From: Sorghum bicolor
Taxonomy: Eukaryota > Streptophyta > Magnoliopsida > Poales > Poaceae
DNA length: 64,000 nucleotides
NCBI RefSeq assembly: GCF_000003195.3
Contig: NC_012871.2
Coordinates: forward strand, 14,144,293 to 14,208,292
Direction of reading: 5' to 3'
Under the pieces are notes generated by a model. That model did not search any database and was not told the origin of the DNA. It saw only the letters and a list, made by a program, of their open reading frames with translations. Made by a program: the position numbers and the translations under genes. Below, piece by piece: positions 10,230 to 19,841 of the stretch (its first letter is position 1; each line of letters opens with the position of its first letter).

Positions 10230-11391
10230 CATTGTTGGCCGGTGTTGGGTAACGAAGCTGCTATTCTAGAGTTACGAAGTAGTCCTGATGCCTTCAGGCT
10301 TCTCATTACACTAACTGATTTTGCCTCATCAACATAGTTCACCGAGCCTGGTTTCGTTTTAGACACTAAAACTCAGTGAGATCCAATCAAAGCAGCAAGA
10401 GAAATAGGACAGGAGCATTTTTAGATATAACAATTTTCCCATTCTAGCACTATGAAATAAGATAAGTTCGAGTAGTTGTGCCCGATGTTAGTAGTTGCGG
10501 TAGAACAAAAGGATTTGTGCATCTCTAAGGTTATATATAACGCTTCCTAGCTGAGTACATATAATTTTTGACATTTATCAAAGCCATTCATAACCACAGC
10601 TAGCTAGTTTGACTTCAGAATTTCAACTTGCATGTGTCCAACCATACTATATACCCTATCTTGTACATGAATGTATTTAAGTCCAGTGGTATGATAAATG
10701 TTGTTGCCAATGTTATTGTCATGTCAGGAGGATTTCTGTAAAAGCAGAAAAAAGAAATCATTAGAAGCATGATGGTGGACATATTGCGCTGCCTGTTGCG
10801 CATCCGAACCTCATCCATCGTGAGCTGAAACCCCATCCTGATTCTGCTGCTGAAGCAACTTGGTGGTAGAACTTTTCCTTGTTCGCTGCAGAGGCAAGCC
10901 TTGAGCCTTAGGCCATTTGTTCATCCTGAAATAGGGCATTTCAAAAATTCTCAGATAATCTTTGACAGTTGTAAGTTCTTAAAAAAATAACAGTCTCAGT
11001 CATAATAAATTCAAAAAATTTTAGAAACATTTAACCAATCTTGAAGGGTTTACGGTGGTCGCAGATTCTGGCCTAGGTTTGTCCCATGAAGCTTGATGCC
11101 TAGTCAGGTTATGTATTTGTCCATGGTTATCCCTTATTGCTACTCTGTGGACACCTGAATAACAAATTCATTGTAAACATGGGTGTGGTTCCTGCTAGAT
11201 TCTGAATAATTTGCTAATGGATGTTTGCTTCCAATGATGACGTAAATATAGATTCAAATAATGTGAAGAATAAACCTGACATCCAGAAGCTATGCTCCTT
11301 TAACAGAGAAGGCTTTATTCACCAAGATTAAATCGCCAGTTGCTTTGTATAACTCAAAAATCATGGAGCTTAGAAGTGGTGGTTGACTGCT
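10230..11391 (-). pseudogene. Trehalase relic, upstream exon block (GH37)
   Basis: Five exons are recognisable on the minus strand. About 11390-11276: SQPPLLSSMIFELYKATGD, then a frameshift after NKAF, then LLKEHSFWMSG. 11154-11054: VAIRDNHGQIHNLTRHQASW and DKPRPESATT. 10925-10810: DEQMA, in-frame TAA at 10910-10908, then NKEKFYHQVASAAESGW and GFSSRWMR. 10735 to about 10655: DMTITLATTFIIPLDLNTFM. 10347-10230: VDEAKSVSVMRSLKASGLL and NTGQQW. Splice borders are mostly GT/AG and phases fit across the junctions. The region usually between 'LNTF' and 'DEAKSV', about 75 residues in the family, is absent, as are all N-terminal exons. With the stop, frameshift and missing exons this is a dead copy. 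The remaining exon lies beyond the Copia insertion at 4944-5157. Confidence 0.9.
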
Positions 11392-11439
11392 TGGCCGGAA
11401 TCTGTCGCGAGCTGTGATTTGGGATGCTTGTTTCGAGTC

Positions 11440-11885
11440 TTTGAATGCGGTTTTTCGTTTTTTGAGCAAAGCGTCCACTTTCTTTATTGTTCAGAATAAC
11501 CAGTACAAACTCTACCATGAGGAGAAACAAACCAAACATATGTTCCTACCAAACGGTTTGTAGAGCTCCTAGCTAGACAATGAGCATCAACATTGGAGCA
11601 TTGCCTTCATCAACAAACTCCACTCTTTTTGAACGAAACAAACTCCACTCTTGCAAAGCTTTCCGTCCAAGATATGATTTCCAAGATGATTGGCCCGTAT
11701 CTCCTAAAACCCTCATTATGGATGTTTCTTACTGCATTGATACAGTCGCTTGCCTCCCGGAGCATTTGGAGGTCAAGGTCACTGGCCAAAGCTAGGCCTT
11801 CGTGGCACGCCACCACCTCTGTTGTTTCTAGTTCGGTGTAGGCCTCCAGGTTTAGTGTTGACACGCCTAGAAAATTATCGTCTTC
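11440..11885 (-). mobile_element. LINE relic, RNase H-like 3' part
   Basis: Minus-strand translation includes VVACHEGLALASDLDLQMLR, ASDCINAVRN and WTESFARVEFVSFKKSG, the RNase H-like domain near the C-terminus of plant L1-type reverse transcriptase proteins. An AATAAAG and a broken A-run (GCTTTGCTCAAAAAACG, minus strand) near 11455-11490 look like the element's 3' end. It sits upstream of the trehalase exon at about 11390, so it probably inserted in a trehalase intron. The Reina-like element 11886-17639 splits it; the other part is at 17640-18240. Confidence 0.75.
11612..11652 (-). repeat. Micro-insertion with 16-bp duplication inside the LINE
   Basis: AACAAACTCCACTCTT occurs at 11612-11627 and, without mismatch, at 11637-11652, separated by only 9 nt (TTTGAACGA). 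On the minus strand the inserted bases plus target read TCGTTCAAAAAG, i.e. a short tail ending in A. It disrupts the RNase H-like reading frame (VEFVSFKKSG). Confidence 0.6.
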
Positions 11886-12194
11886 TGTTAGCGCCCCGAT
11901 GCCGGCGCTAACCGGAGATGGAAATGACAAACAGAACAAGGGGAAAATATAGGGTTCTAGCTACTACGAATATTAACAATAAGTGCTTGACAAAATATTA
12001 CAGAGTTTGGCATGGTTGCCTCTCTCTTGCTTGCAACAGAGTATAAATATCAAGTAGCAACTTCCGTCTTGGGCTGGGCCGTGCAGTTGTTGCAATCCAA
12101 TTCTGGGCCGAAGACTTGCTTGTTTTGGGCCCGGGCACTCTTGCTTCTTCTGGGATGAGCATCAGTAGTGTTGCCATGGTGAAGTGCAGTAACA
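11886..12194 (-). repeat. Reina-like 3' LTR
   Basis: 309 bp, similar to 17345-17639 throughout. A segment near 12135-12160 is absent from the other LTR. It lies beyond the chromodomain end of pol, so it is the 3' LTR. The C-terminal reading frame of pol runs into it. Confidence 0.92.
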
Positions 12195-14904
12195 CTCCCC
12201 TCCCCTTGAAGTGCGGCATGTCCCCATGCCGGGGCGGCGGGAAACCTCTGCTGCAAAGCTTCAGTGTCTTCCCAGCAAGTTCTGGATCCATACCAGACCA
12301 TTTGACCAGCACCTGAGGCACTGAACCCAATTGCCGGTGGTGCGTACGGCGCTGGAGGATAGCTTCAGGGATTTGCATATTGTCATCAACATCAGGAAGA
12401 GTAGGAGAGATAGTATACTTAGCTGAAGGAGCCGGCTTCAATAGGGAAACGTGGAATACAGGGTGCACCGAGGAGGATGCAGGGAGGTCCAGCTTGTATG
12501 CCACAGATCCAATCTTGGTGAGAATCTTGAAAGGCCCAAAATACTTGAAGGATAGCTTCTGGTGCGCACGAGGGGCGAGAGAGGACTGGACATAAGGCTG
12601 GAGCTTCAGGTACACAAGATCACCTTCATTGAATGAGCGGTCTGAACGGCGTTTGCCGGCTTGGTGTTTCATGCGCTGTTGGGCGCGCAACAAGTGTTGC
12701 CGAACAGAATCCAGCATGATGGCACGTTCAGAAAGCATGGTATCTACATCAGAAGCAGCAGAAACAGCAAGCAGAGTAAGGCCAAAGTGGCGAGGTGGGT
12801 GACCATAGAGTACCTCAAAAGGAGACCGCTGAGTGGAAGAATGGCAGCTTGTGTTATACCAGAACTCGGCCAAGGTGAGCCACTTACTCCAGCGCTTGGG
12901 ACAAGAGTGAACAAAGGAGCGGAGAAAGGTCTCTAGGCACTGATTGACACGCTCGGTCTGCCCATCGGATTGGGGGTGGTATGCAGAACTCATGCAGAGA
13001 GATGTTTGAGCCAGCCGAAACAACTCGCGCCAGAATGTGCTGGTGAAAATCCGATCCCGGTCCGAGACAATATGTGTGGGCATGCCATGGAGGCGATAGA
13101 CCTGGTCGAGAAACAACTGAGCCACTTGTTGAGCAAAAAATGGATGAAGTAAAGGCAAGAAGTGTGCAAACTTGCTGAACCGATCCACAACAACCAGAAT
13201 GCAGTTAGCAGAACTGGAACGAGGAAGGCCCTCAATAAAATCCATAGAGATAACTTGCCAGGACTCAGAAGGTACCGGAAGGGGCGAAAGCAAGCCGGGG
13301 TACTGAGCTCTGTCGGGTTTAGCCTGGATGCAAACAACACAGGACGACACAAAGTCCTTAACAGCCTGCTTCATACCTTTCCAGGAGAATAGTTTGCGAA
13401 TTTTTGCATAGGTGATTGGAAACCCGGAGTGACCGCCAAGAGCAGAACTGTGAAGAGCTTGAATAATGTGGAGTTGTGACTCTTTGTTGGCACCAACCCA
13501 GACACGATCATTGTACCGGATGACCCCCTGCTGCAGTGAGTATGGGGGGTGAGCCTTGGGATCAACCGAGAGCTCTTGCAGGAGCTGTTGCGCGGATGGG
13601 TCGGAATCATAGCCACTGGCAACATCAGATAGCCACTGAGGTGTGGAGTATGATATAGCTTTGAGTTGCGTAGGGGGCGACGGGTGCCGGGACAAGGCAT
13701 CAGTGGCTTGATTAGATATACCAGGTTTGTAGATGATTTTGTATTGGAGACCAGCCAGCTTAGTATACATCTTTAATTGCCAGGGTGTATGCAGTCTCTG
13801 TTCTGACAAATGCATCAGACTGCGGTGGTCGGAGAAGATTGTGAACTCCCCATGAAGTAAATATGAACGCCAATGTTCAACTGCCACAAGAATAGCCAGG
13901 TATTCTTTTTCATAAGCTGATAAGCCTCTGGTGTGTGGGCCCAATGCCTTATTGACAAAAGCTAGAGGATGACGTTGCTGCAGCAACACAGCGCCAACAC
14001 CCCGGTCACTGGCATCCGTCTGTATCTGAAATTCCTTGCTGAAATCTGGAAGGGCCAATACTGGGGCAGAAATAAGAGCAGTCTTCAAGGCATCGAATGC
14101 CGACTGATGAGACGGAGTCCACACAAATACAGTTCCCTTGCGGAGTAGGTCATGTAAGGGCCGGGCGATAACCGTGAAGTTGCGCACAAATTTCCTGTAA
14201 TAGCCCACTAAACCCAAGAAACTGCATAGTTCTTTGACATCGACAGGTCGAGGCCACTGCTTGATAGTGTCAACTTTAGATGGATCAGTTGCGACTCCCT
14301 CAGCACTGATAACGTGACCCAAGTAAGCGATGGACTGCTGGGCAAAGCGGCACTTGCTGAGTTTGAGGAGCCACTGATCCCGTGAAAGAAGTTCGAGGAC
14401 CTGCTGGATATGCTGCAGATGCTGCTCAAAAGAGGCACTATAGATGAGTATGTCATCGAAGAATACAATGACACAGATGCGAAGAAGAGGCTTCAAAGTG
14501 GTGTTCATTGCCCCTTGAAAGGTGTTGGGCGCCCCTGTCAGGCCGAAGGACATAATAGTGTACTCAAACTATCCCCAGTGGGTTTGGAATGCTTTCTTGA
14601 ACTCTTCGCCTGTGGCTAGACGGATTTGATTGAAGCCCGCCCGTAAATCCAAACAAGTGAACCACTTGGCGGAGGATAGCTCATCAAGAAGTTCATCAAT
14701 TCCAGGAATAGGGAACTTGCTTTTGACTGTCAATGCATTAAGCATCCGATAATCCACGCACATGCGCCAGCTCCTGTCTTTCTTCCGAACGAGCAACACT
14801 GGAGAAGAGAACGGGCTGGAACTGGGGCGTATGAACTCGGATTGCAAAAGCTCAGACACCTGTTTCTCAATTTCAGATTTTAGAGCAGGCGAATACTGGT
14901 AAGG
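12050..14904 (-). pseudogene. Reina-like pol: RT, RNase H, integrase, chromodomain
   Basis: RT begins in the segment 14859-14569 (WRMCVDYRMLNALTVKSKFP, CLDLRAGFNQIRL), is cut by TAG near 14566, and resumes with MSFGLTGAPNTFQGAMNTTL and the catalytic FFDDILIYS. RNase H follows (FQIQTDASDRGVGAVLL, YEKEYLAILVAVEHWRSYL), then the integrase HHCC site (GGHSGFPITYAKIRKLF), core (ISMDFIEGLPRSSSANCILV, SDRDRIFTSTFW, HPQSDGQTERVNQCLETFLR with D,D,E retained), and the GPFKILTKIGSVAYKLDLP tail. The chromodomain starts (PQVLVKWSGMDPELA), but a frameshift near 12280 moves the rest (WEDTEALQQRFP) into another frame. Confidence 0.92.
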
Positions 14905-15611
14905 TCAGATCGACACCGGTTGAGCTCCAGGCACTAGAGGGATAGAATGGTCACAATGACGCCTGGGTGGAAGATCTGTCGGTTCAGCAAACAGATGGCT
15001 GAATTGATCCAGAATAGCTTGAACCTCAGGCAATAGAATTGGCGGCTGACTGTCGATGACATCCGAAGCAATATGAAACAGTTGATCAGAATCTGAGCTA
15101 TCAGACAGAAGGCCCTGAAGGACAACAGACTGAGCCCCGTAAGTGATGACAACAACTTCTGTTGCCAATGTATCTTCATGGGTGAGAATGCTTCGAGCCA
15201 GTCCATCCCTAAAATCAAATCAAAAGATCCCAGAGGTAGAATCTTGAGGTGAGAGTGAAAACTGAGCCCATGCGTAGACCATTCGACCGAAGGTATGCTG
15301 GCAGAACAACTGATAGTACCCCCATCAGCAAGACGAACAGAAATTGGATGAGCAAGATCCTGAATACCATCAAGCTGAGCAGCCACTGAAGAGCTAATAA
15401 AGGAATGAGTACTACCAGAATCGACAAGTATAATCACTGATTTACCCGCAAGTAAGCCTTGCAGCTGAATGGTGCGAGGAAAATGAGTCACCGAGGATGC
15501 AGCTGATGACATGAGCAAGCACAAGTGATGTGGGGGATCGGCCGGGTCAGAAGGTTCCACATCCGCTGAACATTCACCATCGAGGAGGTCAGACTCAGAG
15601 AGATTCCACAC
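14905..15611 (-). pseudogene. Reina-like aspartic protease and linker
   Basis: Contains FPRTIQLQGLLAGKSVIILV followed by DSGSTHSFIS, the DSG active site of Gypsy retropepsin, then FDLILGMDWLEAFSPMKIHW. A frameshift after this (about 15190) separates it from ATEVVVITYGAQSVVLQGLL and LPPRRHCDHSIPLVPGAQPV, which leads into RT. A TGA at about 14905 ends the linker. Confidence 0.85.
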
Positions 15612-15635
15612 CTCCTGCAGAACATGGAGTTGTAC

Positions 15636-17243
15636 CTAAGGAGCACAACGGTGACCAGGGCTCCATTTCTCGCCACAACGCATACAGAGGCCCTGAGCCT
15701 TGCGGTAGGCGCGAAGAGTGGAGAACTTGTCTTCGAGAGAAGGGCCGCGTGGAGCCAGGCGACGGTCCTCTGCAGGTCGGCGCTCCTCAGGGACAGTCGC
15801 CGGTTTAGGAGGGGGCGGCGGTAGAGGTAGGCCAGCACGGAACTGGTACTGCTTGTTGTAAGCGCCAGACTCCGTCCGCTTGAAGTCCTTGGAACGAGGC
15901 GGACCCTGAGCCTCCTCCTGCAGTAAGGCAAGCGAACAAGCAGTATCGAGATCGCTAGGGCGTTGCATTAAAACAACAGCACGCACAGAGTCATGAAGGC
16001 CGTCAATGAAACGGGTAGTGATGGTACGCTGGTCAGGTTTGGGATTGTAGGCTGAGAGCTGCTCGATCAGGGCAACATAGCGGTCGACATAGTCGACGAC
16101 AGTGGAGGTTTGATTGATGTGGAAGTGTTGACGAAGCAAGGATTCGTGTTGGTCATGGTTGAAACGGTCGAGTATCATGTTGGTAAAAGATTCCTAGGAG
16201 GTTTGAGCAAGTTGGGGTTGCATAGACTGTAACCAGTGAGCAGCTGCATCATAGAAATGGTGTGTGGAAACACGAAGCCACAGTGATGGGTGAACTGAGT
16301 ACATTTCAAAATAGGATTGAGCCCGGGTGATCCAAAGCTGAGGGTTGGAGCCATCGAACGGGGGAAAGGACATCTTAGGGAGTTGGCCAAGATGGGAATG
16401 GTGAGGGTTAGGGGGATGGGAATGGTGATCTGGGTAGGTAGGGAATATAGGATGAGGGTGGTGAGGATTTGGATGCGAATTCATTGGGGGTGGGTAAATT
16501 GGTGGCAGATGGGTAGGATAAACTAGATGTGGTGGGTAAATTGGTGGCTGAGGGGGAGGGTTCATAGAATTAGGTTGGTAATTTGGTGGAAGGTTAGGCG
16601 GGTAATTTGGTGGATGAGGAGGAGGAAGAGGATGCGGGTTGGGAGGAGGTGGAGGCGGAGGATGGAAGCCAGGGGAAGAGTAGGGGAACTCGAACGTACC
16701 ATTGGCCGGGGTCGAGGCTATGGCCGAGATCGACCCATAGCCCCTCTCCCGTGTAGGTGAAGCAGCGTCGTGCCCATTGGGCCAGATGGTCGGATCTCCG
16801 GCAGATGGGCGCGCGGTGACCATCTCTGTCGAGTTGCCCGGACGGCGCCTGGACAAATCGACCACCGTCCTGGAGAGAAGGCCCACCGCCTGGCGGACGC
16901 TGGCGAGAGAGCCCTGAAGAACAGTCGATGTTGACTCCAGGGCGAGAAGGCGTTCGTCGCGCTCGTCGTGAATCTCGGAGAGTTGGATGAGCTCGAGATC
17001 CCCGACGCGCAACTCCAAATCGCCGACGCGCTCCTCGAACTAGCCTCCCCAGTTGTCGGCGACGGCGGCGGCGGTGTACTGCGCGTTGCAGTACGACTCC
17101 AGCGACTTGATTCGTGAATCCATGGCGTCGATCTGCTCGTGATGAGCATCTTCCGACTCCTTGAACCGCTGCTCCCATTTAGTGTCGAAGGAGTCGAATC
17201 GCTTCATCAATTCGTCGAACATGGCCCGGGTGTTCGGCTCCAT
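15636..17243 (-). pseudogene. Reina-like gag with proline-rich region
   Basis: Starts MEPNTRAMFDELMKRFDSFD at 17243, with a coiled-coil-like N-terminus, TAG near 17041, then a long Pro/His/Asn-rich stretch (about 16690-16400). The conserved gag core follows: MSFPPFDGSNPQLWITRAQS, FYDAAAHWLQS, TAG near 16195, then LRQHFHINQTSTVVDYVDRY, RFIDGLHDSVRAVVLMQRPS and the CCHC-type CMRCGEKWSPGHRC. This is the Retrotrans_gag fold of chromoviruses. The frame is otherwise open, so the element is only lightly decayed here. Confidence 0.9.
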
Positions 17244-17329
17244 GGCACCCTTGGCTCGCCGGAGACGCGTGTAGTGGCTGTGTGGAGGCGGCGCCGGATC
17301 CAGCGCTCGCCAAGACTGAGGACGCGGCG

Positions 17330-17341
17330 GCTTTGATACCA
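17330..17341 (-). other. Primer-binding site of the Reina-like element
   Basis: On the minus strand TGGTATCAAAGC lies 3 nt inside the 5' LTR. It differs at one base from TGGTATCAGAGC, the usual site complementary to initiator methionine tRNA in plant LTR retrotransposons. Confidence 0.85.
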
Positions 17342-17344
17342 GGT

Positions 17345-17639
17345 TGTTAGCGCCCCGATGCCGGCGCTAACCGGAGATGGAAACGACGAACAGAACAAGG
17401 GGAAAATATAGGTTTCTAGCTACTACGAATATTAACGATAAGTGCTTGACAAAATATTACAGAGTTTTGGCATTGTTGCCTCTCTCTCCCTTGCAACAGA
17501 GTATAAATATCAAGTAGCAGCTTCCGTCTTGGGCTGGGCCGTGCAGTTGTTGCAATCCCATTCTGGGCCGGAGACTTGCTTGTTCCGGGCCCAGGCACGC
17601 TGAGCATCAGTAGTGTTGCCATGGTGAAGTGCAGTAACA
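17345..17639 (-). repeat. Reina-like 5' LTR
   Basis: 295 bp, starting TGTTAGCG and ending GTAACA, followed by the target duplication TCTTC. It carries the same AGAGTATAAATATC segment as the other LTR; on either strand this AT-rich core could serve as a TATA region, which I cannot settle. Confidence 0.92.
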
Positions 17640-18240
17640 TCTTCGTCCCTAGCCATAGTTGCTGCTGAGGCCTTGCTCGAATTCTCTCCATTGTGGTGCT
17701 GGATCGCTCACCTTTTGCTTCTCGTGGTTACTCGGCTTGCAATTCACTGATGAACTGTTCCAGAAAGTTGTTCGTCGAGAACGGACTCTGAAATTTGCTC
17801 TCGAACAACGCCTGACATCACGTGTACCAGATGGGCCAAAGGCGGACCACAACTCTTGTAAGCTCTTCATGCTTGAGCGCCGCCATCACCTCGCTAACCA
17901 AGCTATTGCGTCTGGTGTTTCTATCTGGCATATAATATAAAAGCAGTAAGCTCCTCCCTCTCCAGCGTCCAGACGCACTTAGCTAAATTGCATTCCAGCA
18001 GTGCATGCCTCCAGAAATCCAAACTGCCACCCAAGATACAGGTCCGATCCAACGCGCTATGTTTCTGTGATGTCGAACGTCTCCCTATTGGAATGGACTG
18101 CATGCCTCGCCAAACGCCACACAAAAACACGGATCTTTGATGCAACTTTGATTGTCCATAGGTCGCTCCATTCCTTCTCACTGTGCGCGTGGAAAACTCA
18201 TGCGAATGCTCCCAGGTCCAGCAACAGAGCTTGACACCTG
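17640..18240 (-). mobile_element. LINE relic, zinc-finger part (continues at 11440-11885)
   Basis: Minus-strand reading around 18100-17920 gives LDFWRHALLECNLAKCVWTL, matching the zf-RVT region between reverse transcriptase and RNase H in plant LINEs, and in other frames LWSAFGPSGTRDVRR (cf. 'LWAIWSARRKA'). Several frameshifts and stops are present. Adding the part at 11440-11885 after removing the Reina-like element gives one continuous 3' portion of a 5'-truncated LINE. No clear target duplication was seen. Confidence 0.7.
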
Positions 18241-18282
18241 AAACTGAGCGAAGACGTCGTAGGCTTCACAAAGCTAGCCCAA

Positions 18283-18331
18283 GTACTGGTCAAAGTTTTT
18301 TTTTTGTGACTAGGTATGTACTGGTCCAAAG
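18283..18331 (-). repeat. Micro-insertion with 13-14-bp duplication
   Basis: GTACTGGTCAAAG (18283-18295) and GTACTGGTCCAAAG (18318-18331) flank 22 nt consisting of ten T and GTGACTAGGTAT. On the minus strand this is ATACCTAGTCAC followed by A10. Structure: short unique piece, poly-A, target-site duplication. Confidence 0.65.
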
Positions 18332-18865
18332 ATGAGCGCACATTCGACAATAGGGAAGGATAAGAAGAGTACCCATATGTTAATAAATAATATATAAATA
18401 TTCGTACATTGTATATACATGTATGTTTTTTTAAGAATCGTATATACATGTATGTATGTGCACAAGTCGGAACAGTCATTCACAACCAGATTTTTCAATT
18501 TCTCCTAGTAGTGTGGGGTTCTCCTAGTGTTTTAGCATTCAAAATTTAGTATAAACTTTCCCTAGTAAATACCTCCTAGTGAGGATTCCCTAGTATTTTG
18601 ACTAGTTGTAGTGTTTTATTACTAACTAAAAACACGAACTCCACCATTTTGGTAGTGATTGGTCAGTCCATTACCATTAGGTCCATTGGGCTGCCTTCTT
18701 TATTTTTTCATTCCCTTGACGATCCCTTCTTGTTTGTCCTTTTTTTTCAATATATAATGATCGGAAGGCAAAAGATGAGAAAATGGCAAGAACCTCTTAG
18801 TACCAGGCGATTAACAAATAAAAATTGGGTCTACTACGCTAGGCATTTTTTTGGCACAAATTTTA
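18332..18865. other. AT-rich intergenic sequence
   Basis: No gene recognised. Contains the micro-insertion at 18411-18454 and several copies of CCTAGT-like words between 18500 and 18605 (TTCTCCTAGTGTTTTAGC, CCTCCTAGTGAGG), possibly remains of a short tandem repeat or transposon end. Confidence 0.4.
18411..18454 (-). repeat. Micro-insertion with perfect 15-bp duplication
   Basis: GTATATACATGTATG at 18411-18425 is repeated exactly at 18440-18454. The 14 nt between are TTTTTTTAAGAATC, i.e. GATTCTT followed by A7 on the minus strand. Part of the same class as 18283, 25036 and 52995. The duplicated word is AT-rich, so slippage is a weak alternative, but the non-repetitive AAGAATC argues against it. 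Confidence 0.65.
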
Positions 18866-19840
18866 AGGATGGCACACCTCTTCCTTGCGCCTAAACTATA
18901 TTGGACATAATAACCTTTTTCCCGCCTACCTACTGCCCAAGCTAGTAAAATTGGTGGAGTTGTGTGTTATAATGTGTAAGGAAAACTAGAGGAGAGGTAC
19001 ATGCTCATATATATGTGTTATAAGAGTATATATGGTGAAAAGTTAGATAAAACTATTGTTTAAGCATTTGTAGGGGGTGCATTTGCACCCTCTACTGTTA
19101 ATGCAGCTTCGCCCTTGAATGTCGTGCCCCAATGCTCTTAGAAGTTTAGGGAAGGAGGATTCATGTTTTATAGAACTGTATAGTTGCTTTTAGCTAGTTC
19201 TCACTTCCTTCCTATTTCCCACTCTTGCCGGAGCCTCTTCTAGTTTCCATGCTTTTGTCGGTGCCACTCTCCATAGAACTTTCTCGATGCCACTGCCCAA
19301 GTCCTGCAATTGGGTTTACATCACCTTCACTTTCGCTTCCTTTTTTCCACCACCATGGGTACCTCTTTCATCTCTAGAACCTTTCCCTTTATTTAAGGCT
19401 GTCATTTCTCCTCACATAGTCAAGCATTAAATACAAGGATTAAGCTCTGATATCAATTAAAAGGATCAAAAGTGTCTAGAGGAGGGTGAGTAGGCTAAAT
19501 CTAAAAAAAATCAACTCTGCAGCAGATTAGTCACCAGACACTGGAAACTCTAGTGTAGCTCTAAACTTCTGAACGAATCTGATGAGAAACTTTGGAACGA
19601 ACCTGGTCCAAACCACCGATAAAAAATTTTGCCTGAAATTCTGACTTGTCAGATTTAGTCAGAAGTGGATTTTCCAACCATGGAAAAATGTTCGTTTTGT
19701 AAAACTTTGGATCAAGATTAGCGAAATTCAAGCCCTTTAAATCGGAACATTTGTTGAAATGGGGGGGGGGGGGGGGCCCCCTTTTCCGAATGCACTTTTC
19801 ACTTAAGTAAAATTGAAATACTTCACAATTCATATTAGAC
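18866..19840 (-). mobile_element. LTR-retrotransposon remnant with primer site
   Basis: At 19444-19456 GCTCTGATATCAA is the complement of TTGATATCAGAGC, a methionine-tRNA primer site, so an LTR should begin just to the right. There the sequence reads AAAAGGATCAAAAGTGTC and GAGGGTGAGTAGGC, resembling the edge of the LTR-like units at 31010 and 35108. The left side has no intact frame. A hairpin-like word pair (GTAGGGGGTGCA...TGCACCCTCTAC) lies at 19068-19093. Extent is approximate. Confidence 0.4.
19761..19781. repeat. G16C5 homopolymer junction
   Basis: Sixteen G followed directly by five C. Self-complementary at the junction and very unusual in AT-rich surroundings. Could be real or an assembly/polymerase artefact. 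Confidence 0.7.
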
Positions 19841-19841
19841 C

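Larger units (their letters stand above)
11886..17639 (-). mobile_element. Gypsy retrotransposon, Reina-like chromovirus, complete but mutated
   Basis: 5,754 bp with LTRs 11886-12194 and 17345-17639 (both TGTTAGCG...GTAACA) and the target duplication TCTTC (11881-11885 and 17640-17644). The primer site TGGTATCAAAGC (minus strand) lies 3 nt inside the 5' LTR. Order gag, protease, RT, RNase H, integrase, chromodomain is that of chromoviruses; short LTRs and size suggest the Reina lineage. At least four nonsense codons (near 17041, 16195, 14905, 14566) and frameshifts in protease and the chromodomain make it non-autonomous. It inserted into a LINE copy whose two halves flank it. Confidence 0.93.

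Noticed and set aside
18455..18610. Repeated CCTAGT words as a tandem array
   Set aside because: Spacing and flanks are irregular; too few and too short to call.
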